From contig JAFGPX010000275.1 of NCBI GenBank assembly GCA_016935975.1, forward strand, positions 1 through 57,647: a stretch of 57,647 bases of DNA. Direction: 5' to 3'. This document shows, in pieces, positions 44,089 to 52,952 of this stretch. The translations under genes were made by a program, and so were the position numbers. Origin of the DNA: Deltaproteobacteria bacterium (GTDB lineage Bacteria > Myxococcota_A > Polyangia > Fen-1088). Within the stretch, counting starts at the first letter, position 1; every line of letters begins with the position of its first letter. A model generated the notes under the pieces. That model did not search any database. It worked only from the letters and a program-made list of their open reading frames with translations, and was not told the origin of the DNA.

Positions 44089-45068
44089 GCATGTGGCTCG
44101 AGTGGGCTCGCCTGGCCGTTGGTGCACTGCTGCTCTACCTTGGAGCCGAGTGGTTCGTCGCAGGGGCGTCCGCTCTGGCGATCGCCATCCGCATCCCACA
44201 AATCGTCATAGGTCTCACCGTGGTGGCCTATGGCACTTCGGCGCCCGAAGTGATCGTCGGCATCGAGGCCGCCCTGGCCGAGCACGGCGCGGTAGCGCTG
44301 GGCAATGTCATCGGCTCGAACATCGCCAACATCGGGCTCATCCTCGGCGCCAGCGCCCTGGTCAAGCCTCTCGTCGTCGACGCCTCCTTGCGCCGGCGCG
44401 AACTCCCGGTGCTTGCGGGCAGTACGATTCTCGTCTGCCTGCTTCTGCTGGATGGCGTGGCCACGCGCTGGGAAGGCGCCGGCTTGCTCGTTCTGGCCTG
44501 CCTGTACACGACGTGGATGATCCGCGCGACACGCAGGGCCGCCGTGAAGATCGGCGGTCCGGCGGCTACCGAGCTTCCACATTCCGTGGTGCATCTGGCG
44601 GGAAACGCGCAGCCGCGAGGGCTCCTCCGGCTTTCGCTCAAGACCGCTGCGGGTCTCGCCCTCCTGCTGTTCGGGGGCAGTTGGTTCGTCGCGGGAGCGG
44701 TCGCGGTGGCCCGGGATCTGCAGATGAGCGAGCGGGTCGTCGGGCTCACCATCGTGGCGGTGGGGACCTCGCTCCCCGAACTGGTCACGAGCCTGGTCGC
44801 CGTTCGCCGGGGACACACGGATCTGGCGCTCGGCAACGTGTTCGGATCCAACATCTTCAACGTCTTCCTGTGCCTGGGCTCCGCGGCCCTCGTCCGCTCC
44901 ATGCCAGCACCCCTGACCGCGGTCGCCGTGGATCTGGCGGCGCTCGCTTTCATGACCGCGCTCCTGGCCCTCTTCACCTGGCGAGGACGCAGCATCTCTC
45001 GCCTCGAGGGCGCGCTCGTGCTCGCCGCCTACCTGGTCGTGATGGTCATCACGTTGCTGCGGGGCTGA
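44085..45068 (+). CDS. CaxA/YrbG-family Na+(K+)/Ca2+ exchanger
   Basis: 327 residues. Two internally repeated halves are obvious. Each has the alpha-repeat signature GTSxPE (YGTSAPEVIVGIEAAL and VGTSLPELVTSLVAV) followed by GNxxGSN (GNVIGSNIANIGLILG and GNVFGSNIFNVFLCLG), the cation-binding sites of the CaCA superfamily. About ten membrane segments. The function is sodium- or proton-coupled calcium efflux, by family. Start ATG overlaps the nhaA stop. Confidence 0.95.
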   Translation: MSMWLEWARLAVGALLLYLGAEWFVAGASALAIAIRIPQIVIGLTVVAYGTSAPEVIVGIEAALAEHGAVALGNVIGSNIANIGLILGASALVKPLVVDASLRRRELPVLAGSTILVCLLLLDGVATRWEGAGLLVLACLYTTWMIRATRRAAVKIGGPAATELPHSVVHLAGNAQPRGLLRLSLKTAAGLALLLFGGSWFVAGAVAVARDLQMSERVVGLTIVAVGTSLPELVTSLVAVRRGHTDLALGNVFGSNIFNVFLCLGSAALVRSMPAPLTAVAVDLAALAFMTALLALFTWRGRSISRLEGALVLAAYLVVMVITLLRG

Positions 45069-45161
45069 GCGGACCTGTTGCTTGCCGCCACGCGGTGGCA
45101 TGGCCAGCAGGTGCGCGTCTGCTGCCGTCAATCAGCAGGACGGGCAGGAGAGTCGTGCCGA

Positions 45162-45338
45162 CTACGGCTCGTGCTTCACCGTCGCCCAGCCGGCTGCAAC
45201 CACGGAGCGCAACACGCGACATGCGCGACGTCGGATCCCCCAGGGCCCGGTGGAGTACTGCCACCAGAAATCGCCGCTCGGCCACGTGTGCCCTTCCGCA
45301 TGCGTGTAGAGCGGGACGGTTTGCACCTTGAGGCGGCT
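45162..45338 (-). pseudogene. possible 3' remnant of a hydrolase gene (PHB-depolymerase/esterase-like)
   Basis: In the 333-base gap after the exchanger gene, one minus frame reads VPLYTHAEGHTWPSGDFWW with high G/C third positions. The GHTWP element resembles the catalytic-His region of LpqC/poly(3-hydroxybutyrate) depolymerase-type esterases. It ends at 45162 after an Arg-rich stretch that looks frameshifted. Nothing upstream supports a start or the rest of the enzyme, so at most this is a decayed fragment. The identification is a weak motif match. Confidence 0.25.
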
Positions 45339-45401
45339 TGGCGGCGATGCGACACTTCGTCGCTGCACCGGCGAGAAAAGAGACGATCCGGAGAGCGCAA
45401 C

Positions 45402-47036
45402 GTGCCAGGAGAGCGCGCAGAAGCAACAGTGTCGTCGCGACCGCACACGCGGGCGCTGGCGACCCTTGCCGTGGCGACTTTCGCCCTGGGGGTCTTGCTG
45501 CGCCTGCCGACTTTCAGCCGGCCGCTCCTGTCCGACGACGAAGCCATCTACGCCACCACCGCCGACGCGCTCGTGCGGGGCGATCTGCTCTATCGCGACG
45601 TCGTGGATCACAAGCCGCCGCTCGTCTACCACGTGTACCGGGCCGGCTTCGCTTGGCTCGGCCACTACAACACCCATGGCGCCCATGCCCTGGTCATCCT
45701 CTCGGTGCTGCTTGCGGCGGGGTTGCTCCTGGCCATCAGGCGACGCGAGAGCCCCGTCGCAGCCGAAGGCCTGGCAGCGGCCTTTCTGTTCCTGGTCTTC
45801 TCGACGACCTGGCACGACTACGATTCGCTCGCGGCGAACTGCGAGCTGTTCTTGCTCGCGCCACAGACGGCCGCCGCCTGGCTGCTGCTGCGGGATCTCG
45901 GCAAGCCGGCTCCTGGCGCGCCGGCGTCTCACCTGGCCGTGGGTCTACTGATTGGAGTCTGCGCTCTGTTCAAGTATCAGGGCCTCACTTTTCTTGGTGT
46001 GTCGATCGGCATGCTGGGCTGGTGGGTGTTCCTCGGACGAGCCTCCTGGTCGCGAGCCGCGATCCTGGCTCTGTTGCAGACGGTTGCAGCTCTCGTGCCC
46101 GCCGCGCTCTACCTCGCGTGGTGCGCGGCGGCCGGCAACGCCGACGCCGCGGTCTACTGGTTCAGGTTCAACTTCTCCTACGTCGGCGCCGGGTTGGCTG
46201 GGCTCGCGGCGCTTGCCCGTGGACTGCGCCGGCTGGGACTCGTCGGTGGAGCGGCGCTCGTCCCCTATGCCCTGGGTATCTCGGCCGCGTTTGCGACAGC
46301 GGCAGGCGTGGTTCGCTCGATTCGTCGCAGGTGGCACGGCGGGCGCTCGTCCGATACCGGCGAGCCTGCGCCCTCGGCCGTGCTGGGCTTGCTCTGGCTC
46401 GTGACCTCCGCCAGTGCCGTGGCAGCCGGGGGCCGCTTCTTCGGTCACTACTTCCACCTGATCCTGGCGCCGCTATGCCTGCTGGCCGCGCCGGTTTTCT
46501 GCCGCCTCTGGAACGACCGGCGGTCCTATCGAGTCGCGCTCTCCGTGCTGTGCGCTCTGCCGGCTCTGTTCTTCTTCGCGTTGGCCACCGTCGGCAGGCC
46601 ACTGGCCGCGGCGCTCGACGAGCGCGAGCCGCCCTACGAAGGGGTCGCCTCTCGCATCGCCGCCCTCACCGCCCCGGAAGAGCGCATCTTCGTTTGGGGC
46701 AATTCCCCGCAGCTCTACGTTCTGGCCCGCCGACCGATGGGCGCCAGGTTCTCCTTCTGCAACTACATGACCGGGGAGAGCCCCGGCACGCCCACCGAGA
46801 GCGGACAGTGGGACGCCGACAGGAACCAGTTGCCCGCAGCCTGGGACATGTTGTTCGCCGACCTGGAACAACGCCGACCTGCCTTGCTGGTCGACGCCGC
46901 CGCGGCCGGCTGGGATGGCTATGAGAAATACCCTCTCGCGCGCTACCCGCGCCTGCGCGCATACGTCGCGCGCAACTACCGGCCAGTCGAGATCCGGGCT
47001 GCCGTCGTCTTGTACCGGCGGGAGCGGACGAGGTAG
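45402..47036 (+). CDS. GT39/ArnT-like membrane glycosyltransferase
   Basis: 544 residues from the GTG at 45402, chosen for GGAGAG six bases upstream and for the first membrane segment starting soon after; the frame is open further upstream without signals. The first luminal loop holds the acidic pair in LLSDDEAIYATTADALV and then LLYRDVVDHKPPLVYH, which is the hallmark of GT39/PMT-like polyprenol-phosphate-sugar-dependent transferases. Ten to twelve membrane segments follow and the C-terminal 110 residues are periplasmic. It would transfer a sugar from a lipid carrier to an envelope acceptor. The 3' end overlaps the convergent gene by 61 bases. Confidence 0.85.
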   Translation: MPGERAEATVSSRPHTRALATLAVATFALGVLLRLPTFSRPLLSDDEAIYATTADALVRGDLLYRDVVDHKPPLVYHVYRAGFAWLGHYNTHGAHALVILSVLLAAGLLLAIRRRESPVAAEGLAAAFLFLVFSTTWHDYDSLAANCELFLLAPQTAAAWLLLRDLGKPAPGAPASHLAVGLLIGVCALFKYQGLTFLGVSIGMLGWWVFLGRASWSRAAILALLQTVAALVPAALYLAWCAAAGNADAAVYWFRFNFSYVGAGLAGLAALARGLRRLGLVGGAALVPYALGISAAFATAAGVVRSIRRRWHGGRSSDTGEPAPSAVLGLLWLVTSASAVAAGGRFFGHYFHLILAPLCLLAAPVFCRLWNDRRSYRVALSVLCALPALFFFALATVGRPLAAALDEREPPYEGVASRIAALTAPEERIFVWGNSPQLYVLARRPMGARFSFCNYMTGESPGTPTESGQWDADRNQLPAAWDMLFADLEQRRPALLVDAAAAGWDGYEKYPLARYPRLRAYVARNYRPVEIRAAVVLYRRERTR

Positions 47037-47950
47037 ACCACCGCGGCCACGATGGCGACCGGGATCACGTGGGTCAGATGGTAGGTCAAGGCATAGAGGA
47101 CCGCGACGTCGCGAGACACACCGCACACAAGGAGAGCCATCGTCGCGCCGGCTTCGTAGGTGCCGAAGTTGCCGGGCAGGGTCGGTATGACGATGGCGGC
47201 ATTGATCCCCACCAGGGTCAGCAGGGCCGTCTGGAAGCTCGGCTCGATATGGAAGGCCCCTTGGAACAGCACCAACATCACGACCTCGCTGCTCCATCCC
47301 AGCAGGGACAAGGCCGCCATGGCCGCCACCAGGCGCGGAGTCGAGGCCTGCAATCCTGAAGACAGCGCGCACTGCACGCGTGGCCACCGACCAAGGCGCG
47401 GCAGAAGAGAGCGACCGGCGGCGAGCAACGCCACATAGCCCGCCACGGCCAGGCCGGAGAAGGCCATGGCCAGCGCCCCGAGCTCGGTCGCGAGCGCCGC
47501 AACGAAGACCAGGACGGCGAGAGCCAACACCTCGGCGCCACGCTCTGCCCAGGTGCACGCATAGTCGACGGCGAGCTGGCCTGGCTGCTGGCGCAGGCGC
47601 GCGGCGCGGACGACGTCGCCGCTGCCGAAGCCAATCGCGGCATTGGCCAAGAGCCCCTCGAGGGTCGCGGCCAGCACCCGGCGGAAAGGCGGCGGATTCG
47701 TCAAGGCGAAACGCCAGCGCCAGGCTTTGAGCGGCAGGGACACGGCGAAGTTGAGCAGGATGGTCAGCATCACCACCCACGGCGCGCTTGCCGACAGCGA
47801 AACCCGCCAGGGCTTCTCCCGCCACAAGACCACCGCCAGGAGGGCAAGCGGCAGACAGCGCAGGGCGAGCTTCCAGCGCGAACGAGTCGTCCCCGTGCCG
47901 GGAGAGTCACCCCCCGCCGCGACGAGGTTCGCCGGGCTTGCAGGCCCCAT
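46976..47950 (-). CDS. lysylphosphatidylglycerol synthase-type flippase-like (YbhN/UPF0104) membrane protein
   Basis: 324 residues from the ATG at 47950, two bases after the stop of the preceding glycosyltransferase gene. Eight or so membrane segments are visible. Family-like parts are SLPLKAWRWRFAL, ANAAIGFGSGDVVRAARLRQQ and PTLPGNFGTYEAGATMALLV, as in the UPF0104/YbhN-type integral membrane proteins related to the MprF flippase domain. These often move or modify lipids or lipid-linked sugars. Coupling to GT4 and proximity to a GT39-like gene support an envelope glycolipid role. The open frame continuing to 48799 is the shadow of the neighbouring gene. Confidence 0.85.
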   Translation of the reverse strand: MGPASPANLVAAGGDSPGTGTTRSRWKLALRCLPLALLAVVLWREKPWRVSLSASAPWVVMLTILLNFAVSLPLKAWRWRFALTNPPPFRRVLAATLEGLLANAAIGFGSGDVVRAARLRQQPGQLAVDYACTWAERGAEVLALAVLVFVAALATELGALAMAFSGLAVAGYVALLAAGRSLLPRLGRWPRVQCALSSGLQASTPRLVAAMAALSLLGWSSEVVMLVLFQGAFHIEPSFQTALLTLVGINAAIVIPTLPGNFGTYEAGATMALLVCGVSRDVAVLYALTYHLTHVIPVAIVAAVVYLVRSRRYKTTAARISTGR

Positions 47951-47952
47951 GG

Positions 47953-49113
47953 CTACGCTGCGGCCTGCGAGCGCCACCCCGCCGGCTGGCCGGATTGCTC
48001 CGCGACCCGCTGGTAGACCTCGAGAATCCTGCCCACGATCCGCTCCCAATCGTAGCTCTCGGCGATGGCTCGCCCGCGGGCGATGCGCTCGCCCTGCTCC
48101 TGCGAGAGCGTGTCGCTGACGGCGTCGGCAAACGCGGCGACGCTGTCGCCTTTCGCCAGGACCACGTTCGACCAGTGCTCGCCCGCCCCATCGGCTCCGA
48201 GCGCGGGCAGCGCCACGACGGGCAAGCCCGCGGCGAAGGCCTCGAGCACCATGATGGAAAACCCCACGGCCCGGGCCGGCAGGAGAAAGACCGAGGACGA
48301 GGCCAGCAACTCCGGGCGCTGATGGTAGACAGCGCCCAGGAACTCGACCCGGCCGCGCAAATGCGGCGGCACAAGGGCTTGCAGTTCGTCTCGCATGGGC
48401 CCGTCGCCCGCCACGAGCAGGCGCACGTCCGGGAAGCGAGGCGCGACGGCGCCGAAGGCCTCGATCGCCACTTCCGGGCCATTGCGCGCTTCCAGCCGGC
48501 CCAGATAGACGAGATTGCGAGTTCCCGGCCGAAGGTATTGCGGGCTTGGGCTCGCCCGCCAGTACGCCAAGTCGATGCCGTTGGGAATGATGGCCGGTGC
48601 GAAATCGGCATAGCGACGCATCGATTGCGCCGTGGCCTCCGACACCGAAATGACGGCGGCGGCGCGACGGAATACCCAGCGGTAGTACGGCGCTACGAGG
48701 TGCCGCCAGCGCGCATCCGGAAAGCTGGCGTTGTGCAGCGTCAACACCTTGGGTCCACGAAACATCGAAAGCGCCCAAGTGGGCAGGCCGAAATCGCAAG
48801 GACCGTGGATGTTGAGAAGGTCGAACCGCTTCTGGCGTAGGGCACGGTAGAAACGATAGGGGGCCAGCGGGCCAATCGTGGCCTGGGTGAAACTGCCGCC
48901 GGTCCTGAAGGTGCGCGCGTGCCCGAGACGAATCACGCCCTGCTCGGCGTCCTCGGGCCCGGGCCCCGCCGCCACGGTCGGGCGTCCGGTCAGTACCGCG
49001 ACCTCCACGCCCCGACGCTGCAGGTGGTTGCGCAGATGGCGCACATGCTCCTGAATGCCGCCAAGGCTGGGGAAGTAGCTCTCGGCTACGATGCCGACGC
49101 GTAGAGGGCGCAT
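47953..49113 (-). CDS. GT4-family glycosyltransferase (PimA-like)
   Basis: 386 residues, GT-B fold. The N-terminal half begins VGIVAESYFPSLGGIQEHVR, and the nucleotide-sugar half has LVYLGRLEARNGPEVAIEAF and LLVAGDGPMRDEL. The usual E-x7-E acidic motif is seen as VGFSIMVLEAFAAGLPVV: the second Glu is present but the first is replaced by Val, a variant. It probably adds a sugar from a nucleotide donor to a lipid or polymer intermediate in the cytoplasm. It is followed two bases later by the YbhN-like gene, so they form an operon. Confidence 0.9.
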   Translation of the reverse strand: MRPLRVGIVAESYFPSLGGIQEHVRHLRNHLQRRGVEVAVLTGRPTVAAGPGPEDAEQGVIRLGHARTFRTGGSFTQATIGPLAPYRFYRALRQKRFDLLNIHGPCDFGLPTWALSMFRGPKVLTLHNASFPDARWRHLVAPYYRWVFRRAAAVISVSEATAQSMRRYADFAPAIIPNGIDLAYWRASPSPQYLRPGTRNLVYLGRLEARNGPEVAIEAFGAVAPRFPDVRLLVAGDGPMRDELQALVPPHLRGRVEFLGAVYHQRPELLASSSVFLLPARAVGFSIMVLEAFAAGLPVVALPALGADGAGEHWSNVVLAKGDSVAAFADAVSDTLSQEQGERIARGRAIAESYDWERIVGRILEVYQRVAEQSGQPAGWRSQAAA

Positions 49114-49219
49114 GAGGCCGTGGTGACCTGACTAGCGTAGCGTCCGGGGCCGGTCAAGCCGAGAATGCAGGGTGTCCTGTGCATTGACGCGGACGCCTAG
49201 CGGTGGGCCGGAATCGAGG

Positions 49220-50896
49220 TCACGGGGCTTCCTCGATGTGCGTTGGCAAGGCCCCCGTCGCCGGAGCCTTGCGCGCGTAGATCTCGAGCTCCCCTGCCGC
49301 CAAGACGCGGTGATAGGTTGGCGGAATTGTGGCCCGTGCTTCTGGGGGCATGGCCCAGGCCAGCAAGTGACCGAAGCGCGGCTCGGCCTGCTGCCAGAAG
49401 TCGTTCCAGAGCCCGCGCCAGAGCGCCGTACACGCCGCGTCGGCGGCGGGGCGACGGAGCAGCTTGCACGTTCGCGCCGGGGTTCCATGCAGCTCGGCGA
49501 AGCGATCGAGAGCGGGTGGGATGAGAGCCGGTGGCGGGAACTCGCGGTAGGTGATGGGATACGACCGCTCCACGGCGAAGACCAGCGGGGCAGACGTGTC
49601 TTTCGCCGCCGTGTAGTAACCCCAGGCGTGGGTCAAGCTGGCCACGAAGTCGCCGGTCCTGCGCTTCTCGAACAACAGCGGCAGCAAGGTGGCCCGCGCG
49701 GGCACGACGTCCAACCCAGCCGTGAACAGGGCTCGGTCGCGGTCGAGCCGCACATAGTCGACCCCCAGGACCGCCGAGAACGACAGCGCGCATGCCGCCA
49801 GGAGGACCGCCGCCGACCGCGGCAGCGAGCTGGGAGCTCGCAGGGCAAGTCCCGCCCACAGGAACGGAACCAGCCGGCAGTTGAGGTACGACCAGTTGCT
49901 CAGCGTCTCGGGCAAGCCGACGTAGGCGGCAGCCAGAACCGCCATGGCCGGCAGCGAGAAGAACGGGCGTTGCGACCGTCGCTGCCGCCAAGCGAAGTAC
50001 GGCAGCAGAAGCAGTGGGACAAGGGTCACGCTTCCCCAGCGCGTGAGGGCGCCGGAGGCATTGAGCCACAGATGGCCGACCGTTTCCCAAGGGTTGAGAT
50101 AGGAGAGTGCGGCCGCGGCCCGGGCCGCGCCCCGCTCGGTCTTGACCAGGTGCTGTTGGGCGGCCAAGAGCGAGAGGAGCCCGGCCGGCACGAGAGGCAA
50201 CAGCAGGGCGAAGCCGGCCGCGCCGCGTTCCCGCCAGGTGGAGCGGGTGATGGCGTGCAGGGCGACCAGCAGCGCCACGACGGCAAGCGGAAACGGGTGC
50301 GCGTACCAGACCAGGCCTGCCATGACCGCGATGCCGAGGCCACGCAACCACGTCGGGCGCTCCCGCTGCCGATCGAGCACCGTCAACAGAAGCAGCGACA
50401 GGGCGAAGGCCAAGGCGAAGTTCAGCATGCCCATCGACACGAAGAAGCCGTGCACCAGGGGCCAGACGAAGAGCATCGCGATTGGCAGGCAGTGCCGCCC
50501 GGCAAAACGCAGCACGAAGAGCGGCAGAGCCAAGGCGGTCGTGGCCAGAACGATGGCGACAAACGCCCGCGCCGCTCCGCAAAGGCCGTGACTGCCGACC
50601 AAGGCGAACCAGAGCGTGAGCAGCGAGTTCGACTTGAGAAAGCCATTGAAGGCGTACTCGGGATAGAGCTCGGGATGCGCGATGATGTGCGCCGTGGCCA
50701 CGTGGTTGGGCAAGTCCTGGAAGGGCGGCAGATCGACGAGCAAGAGCGGCCATCCCGCCAGGGCGAACAGCAGCGCCGCCACGAGCAAAGTCAGTCGAGT
50801 GTCCGAGAGACCGGCAAGCCATTGCGCCAGCCGTTGCGCCGGCTGCGTCTTGCCGGAGCTCGACGGCGAAGACCCGCTGGGTTCTGGTGCGGCCAC
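49220..50896 (-). CDS. polytopic membrane protein, possible glycosyltransferase
   Basis: 558 residues from the GTG at 50896. The frame is open to 51166, but the extra residues are Pro/Ala/Ser-rich and no ribosome site favours either. Around eleven membrane segments follow a short polar start. After the first segment comes LLVDLPPFQDLPNHVATAHI, a position where polyprenol-dependent transferases keep acidic residues. A C-terminal periplasmic part of about 150 residues (AWGYYTAAKDTSAPL) ends the protein. It may belong with the GT39/DUF2029-like transferases and with the sugar-transfer genes nearby, but no diagnostic motif is decisive. Confidence 0.6.
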   Translation of the reverse strand: MAAPEPSGSSPSSSGKTQPAQRLAQWLAGLSDTRLTLLVAALLFALAGWPLLLVDLPPFQDLPNHVATAHIIAHPELYPEYAFNGFLKSNSLLTLWFALVGSHGLCGAARAFVAIVLATTALALPLFVLRFAGRHCLPIAMLFVWPLVHGFFVSMGMLNFALAFALSLLLLTVLDRQRERPTWLRGLGIAVMAGLVWYAHPFPLAVVALLVALHAITRSTWRERGAAGFALLLPLVPAGLLSLLAAQQHLVKTERGAARAAAALSYLNPWETVGHLWLNASGALTRWGSVTLVPLLLLPYFAWRQRRSQRPFFSLPAMAVLAAAYVGLPETLSNWSYLNCRLVPFLWAGLALRAPSSLPRSAAVLLAACALSFSAVLGVDYVRLDRDRALFTAGLDVVPARATLLPLLFEKRRTGDFVASLTHAWGYYTAAKDTSAPLVFAVERSYPITYREFPPPALIPPALDRFAELHGTPARTCKLLRRPAADAACTALWRGLWNDFWQQAEPRFGHLLAWAMPPEARATIPPTYHRVLAAGELEIYARKAPATGALPTHIEEAP

Positions 50897-51268
50897 GGCG
50901 GCAGTGTACCTCGGCGCCTGGGCCGGATGTCGCCGGACTTGGCGCGGTTTTCCCGCCCGCGGCAGAGGCTGCGCCACCTCGGGCGCGGCAGCCGGCTCGA
51001 CGACCGCGGCGCACTGGCTTCGCGATACGGGCTTCGACGACGGGCAAGCCCGAATGCAGCGCGCAGAAGACAGAAGGACGGGCGAGACGCCGGCTCGCCC
51101 TCCATCGCCCAAAGAGGCGAGGCGCAAAGCCGACGGGTCCCTTTCCTTGGTGCTGCTGGCCGCCATTGCCTTCTTCGTTGCGCGCCTACCCGTGCTCGTG
51201 CGCCGGCTTTTCGATCGAAATGCGTTCGGGCGCGCTCACGCGGCCTGCGGCGGTCTGCCTGCCGCCGG
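50897..51268. other. gap between the membrane protein and metY, no gene seen
   Basis: About 372 bases between two minus-strand genes. It contains the open upstream extension of the membrane protein and Arg/Pro-rich frames on the plus strand, none protein-like. No clear terminator follows the metY stop. Confidence 0.5.
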
Positions 51269-52561
51269 CTACGTCAGCGCCAGCGCCGCGTCCAGCGCCT
51301 CGGTCAGATCATCGGGATGCTCGAGACCAACAGAGAGACGGATGAGATCCGGCGTCAGACCGCCTTCGCGCTGCTGCCGCTCGGAGAGCTGCGCGTGCGA
51401 AGTGCTGGCGGGATGCAGAATGAGGCTCTTGGCGTCGCCGACGTTGGCCAGGTGGGAGAAGAGCTTGATGTTGTCGATGACCTTGACGGCCGCCGGGTAG
51501 CCGCCCCTGACGCCGAACACGACCATGCCGCCGAAGCCTTGCTTCAGGTACCGGCCGGCAACCGCGTGGGCCGGATCCTCGGGCAGGCCCGGGTAGCGCG
51601 CCCACGCGACCTTGGCGTGCTTCTTCAGGTGCAAGGCCACTCGCAGCGCGTTTTCGCTGTGGCGGGCCATGCGCACCGGCAGGGTTTCGATCCCCTGCAG
51701 GAACAGGAACGAGTTGTCGGGTGCGATGGCCGCCCCCAAATTGCGCAGGGGCACGGTGCGCACGCGCAAGGCGAACGCGATGGGCGCGAGCGCCTCGGGC
51801 AGGTCGTGCGCCCAGCGCAGGCCGTGGTAGTTGTTGTCCGGCTCGTTGAATAGCGGGAAGCGCGGGTTGCCCTTCCACTGGAACTTGCCCGAGTCGGTGA
51901 CGATGCCGCCGATGGCCGCGCCGTGGCCGCCCAGCCACTTGGTCAGCGAGTTGACCACGATGTCCGCGCCGTGCTCGATGGTGCGCAGCAGGTAGGGCGT
52001 GGTGAAGGTGCCATCGACGATGAGAGGCAGGCCGTGCCGGTGCGCCACGTCCGCGATGGCGCGGATGTCGGTGAAATCGAGCGCCGGGTTGCCGATGGTC
52101 TCGACGAACACGGCGCGCGTCTTGGCCGTGATAGCCTTCTCGACGTCCTTCGGATCCCTGGCGTCGACGAAGTTCGTCTTGATGCCGAGTTGGGGCAAGA
52201 TGGCGTCGAATTGGGTGTAGGTACCGCCGTACAGGTTGTTGGCCGAAACGATCTCGTCCCCGGCCCGGGCCAGGGCGATGATGGCATTGAAGATGGCCGC
52301 GGTGCCGGACGCCAGCGCCACCGAGGCCGCGCCACCTTCGAGTTGCGTCACCCGCTTCTCGAGGATGTCGGTGGTCGGGTTCATGAGGCGCGTATAGATG
52401 TTGCCCAGCTCCTTGAGCGCGAAGAGGTTGGCCGCGTGCTCGGTGTTCTTGAAAAGATAGGAAGTCGTGCGGTACACAGGCACGCCGCGCGACAGGGTTG
52501 CATCGGGGGTCTGCCCCGCGTGCAGAGCCAGGGTCTCGAATCGGTAGGAACTGGCGCTCAT
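51269..52561 (-). CDS. metY: O-acetylhomoserine sulfhydrylase/aminocarboxypropyltransferase
   Basis: 430 residues, the normal length of MetY (longer than MetB/MetC). The Cys/Met-metabolism PLP domain starts ETLALHAGQTPD, with RLMNPTTDILEKR and LEGGAASVALASGTAAIF. The PLP lysine is in VNSLTKWLGGHG near residue 208. The C-terminal FGGMVVFGVRGG and ILHPASTSHAQLS are typical. It makes homocysteine (or methionine with methanethiol) from O-acetyl-L-homoserine and sulfide in the cytoplasm, so it is a second sulfur-assimilating activity in this window, 30 kb from the dsrE-tusA-hdr run. GGAGAG lies eight bases before the ATG. Confidence 0.96.
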   Translation of the reverse strand: MSASSYRFETLALHAGQTPDATLSRGVPVYRTTSYLFKNTEHAANLFALKELGNIYTRLMNPTTDILEKRVTQLEGGAASVALASGTAAIFNAIIALARAGDEIVSANNLYGGTYTQFDAILPQLGIKTNFVDARDPKDVEKAITAKTRAVFVETIGNPALDFTDIRAIADVAHRHGLPLIVDGTFTTPYLLRTIEHGADIVVNSLTKWLGGHGAAIGGIVTDSGKFQWKGNPRFPLFNEPDNNYHGLRWAHDLPEALAPIAFALRVRTVPLRNLGAAIAPDNSFLFLQGIETLPVRMARHSENALRVALHLKKHAKVAWARYPGLPEDPAHAVAGRYLKQGFGGMVVFGVRGGYPAAVKVIDNIKLFSHLANVGDAKSLILHPASTSHAQLSERQQREGGLTPDLIRLSVGLEHPDDLTEALDAALALT

Positions 52562-52591
52562 GGCAGCTTCTCTCCAGCAAGGGGGACGGCA

Positions 52592-52619
52592 GCCATACCA
52601 CGCTCGGGGTTCGCGTCAA
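52592..52619 (-). promoter_or_regulatory. candidate metY promoter
   Basis: On the minus strand TTGACG (52614-52619), a 16-base spacer and TATGGC (52592-52597) would start transcription about 25 bases before the metY ATG. The -35 is good; the -10 is weak and the spacer short. If real, the hairpins at 52657-52712 lie upstream of the transcript and would be DNA-level operator sites rather than leader RNA. Confidence 0.3.
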
Positions 52620-52656
52620 CAAGGAGAGAACGCATGTCCCCGGCGCGAGACATGAC

Positions 52657-52712
52657 GCACGTGGAAACCAGAGGATTCTGCCAAGTTCCACGCGCCAAGC
52701 CGGCTTGACGCG
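52657..52712 (-). promoter_or_regulatory. two overlapping inverted repeats upstream of metY
   Basis: First repeat: GCACGTGGAA (52657-52666) with TTCCACGCGC (52686-52695), a stem of about ten pairs with one wobble and a 19-base loop. Second repeat: CGCGCCAAG ... CTTGACGCG at 52691-52712, nine pairs with a CCGG loop. They share 52691-52695, so only one can form at a time. The arrangement is attenuator- or riboswitch-like, but no known SAM or SAH riboswitch core was recognised. Alternatively the arms are operator half-sites in the divergent metY/GH45 control region (52562-52952). Confidence 0.35.
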
Positions 52713-52952
52713 GGCGGGAACGGACAGAAGGCCCGTTTGATGTACGTGGCTGGCGCACCTAGACGATAGCATCGTCGCGGCGGCCTTCGAGGATCCCCCA
52801 GCTCTCGTAGGCACGGCACCTCGCAGGCGCGAAACAAGACCGAATCTGCCCGCGCGGCTACCCATACGTTGGCGAAAGGGTGTCCTTACAACTGGACATC
52901 CGTAGACATCCGCCACGGACCACGTCACCATTTGCGGACTCAGGAGTACACC

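Noticed and set aside
52657..52712. SAM-I, SAM-II or SAH riboswitch upstream of metY
   Set aside because: Hairpins are present but the conserved core sequences of these classes were not seen.
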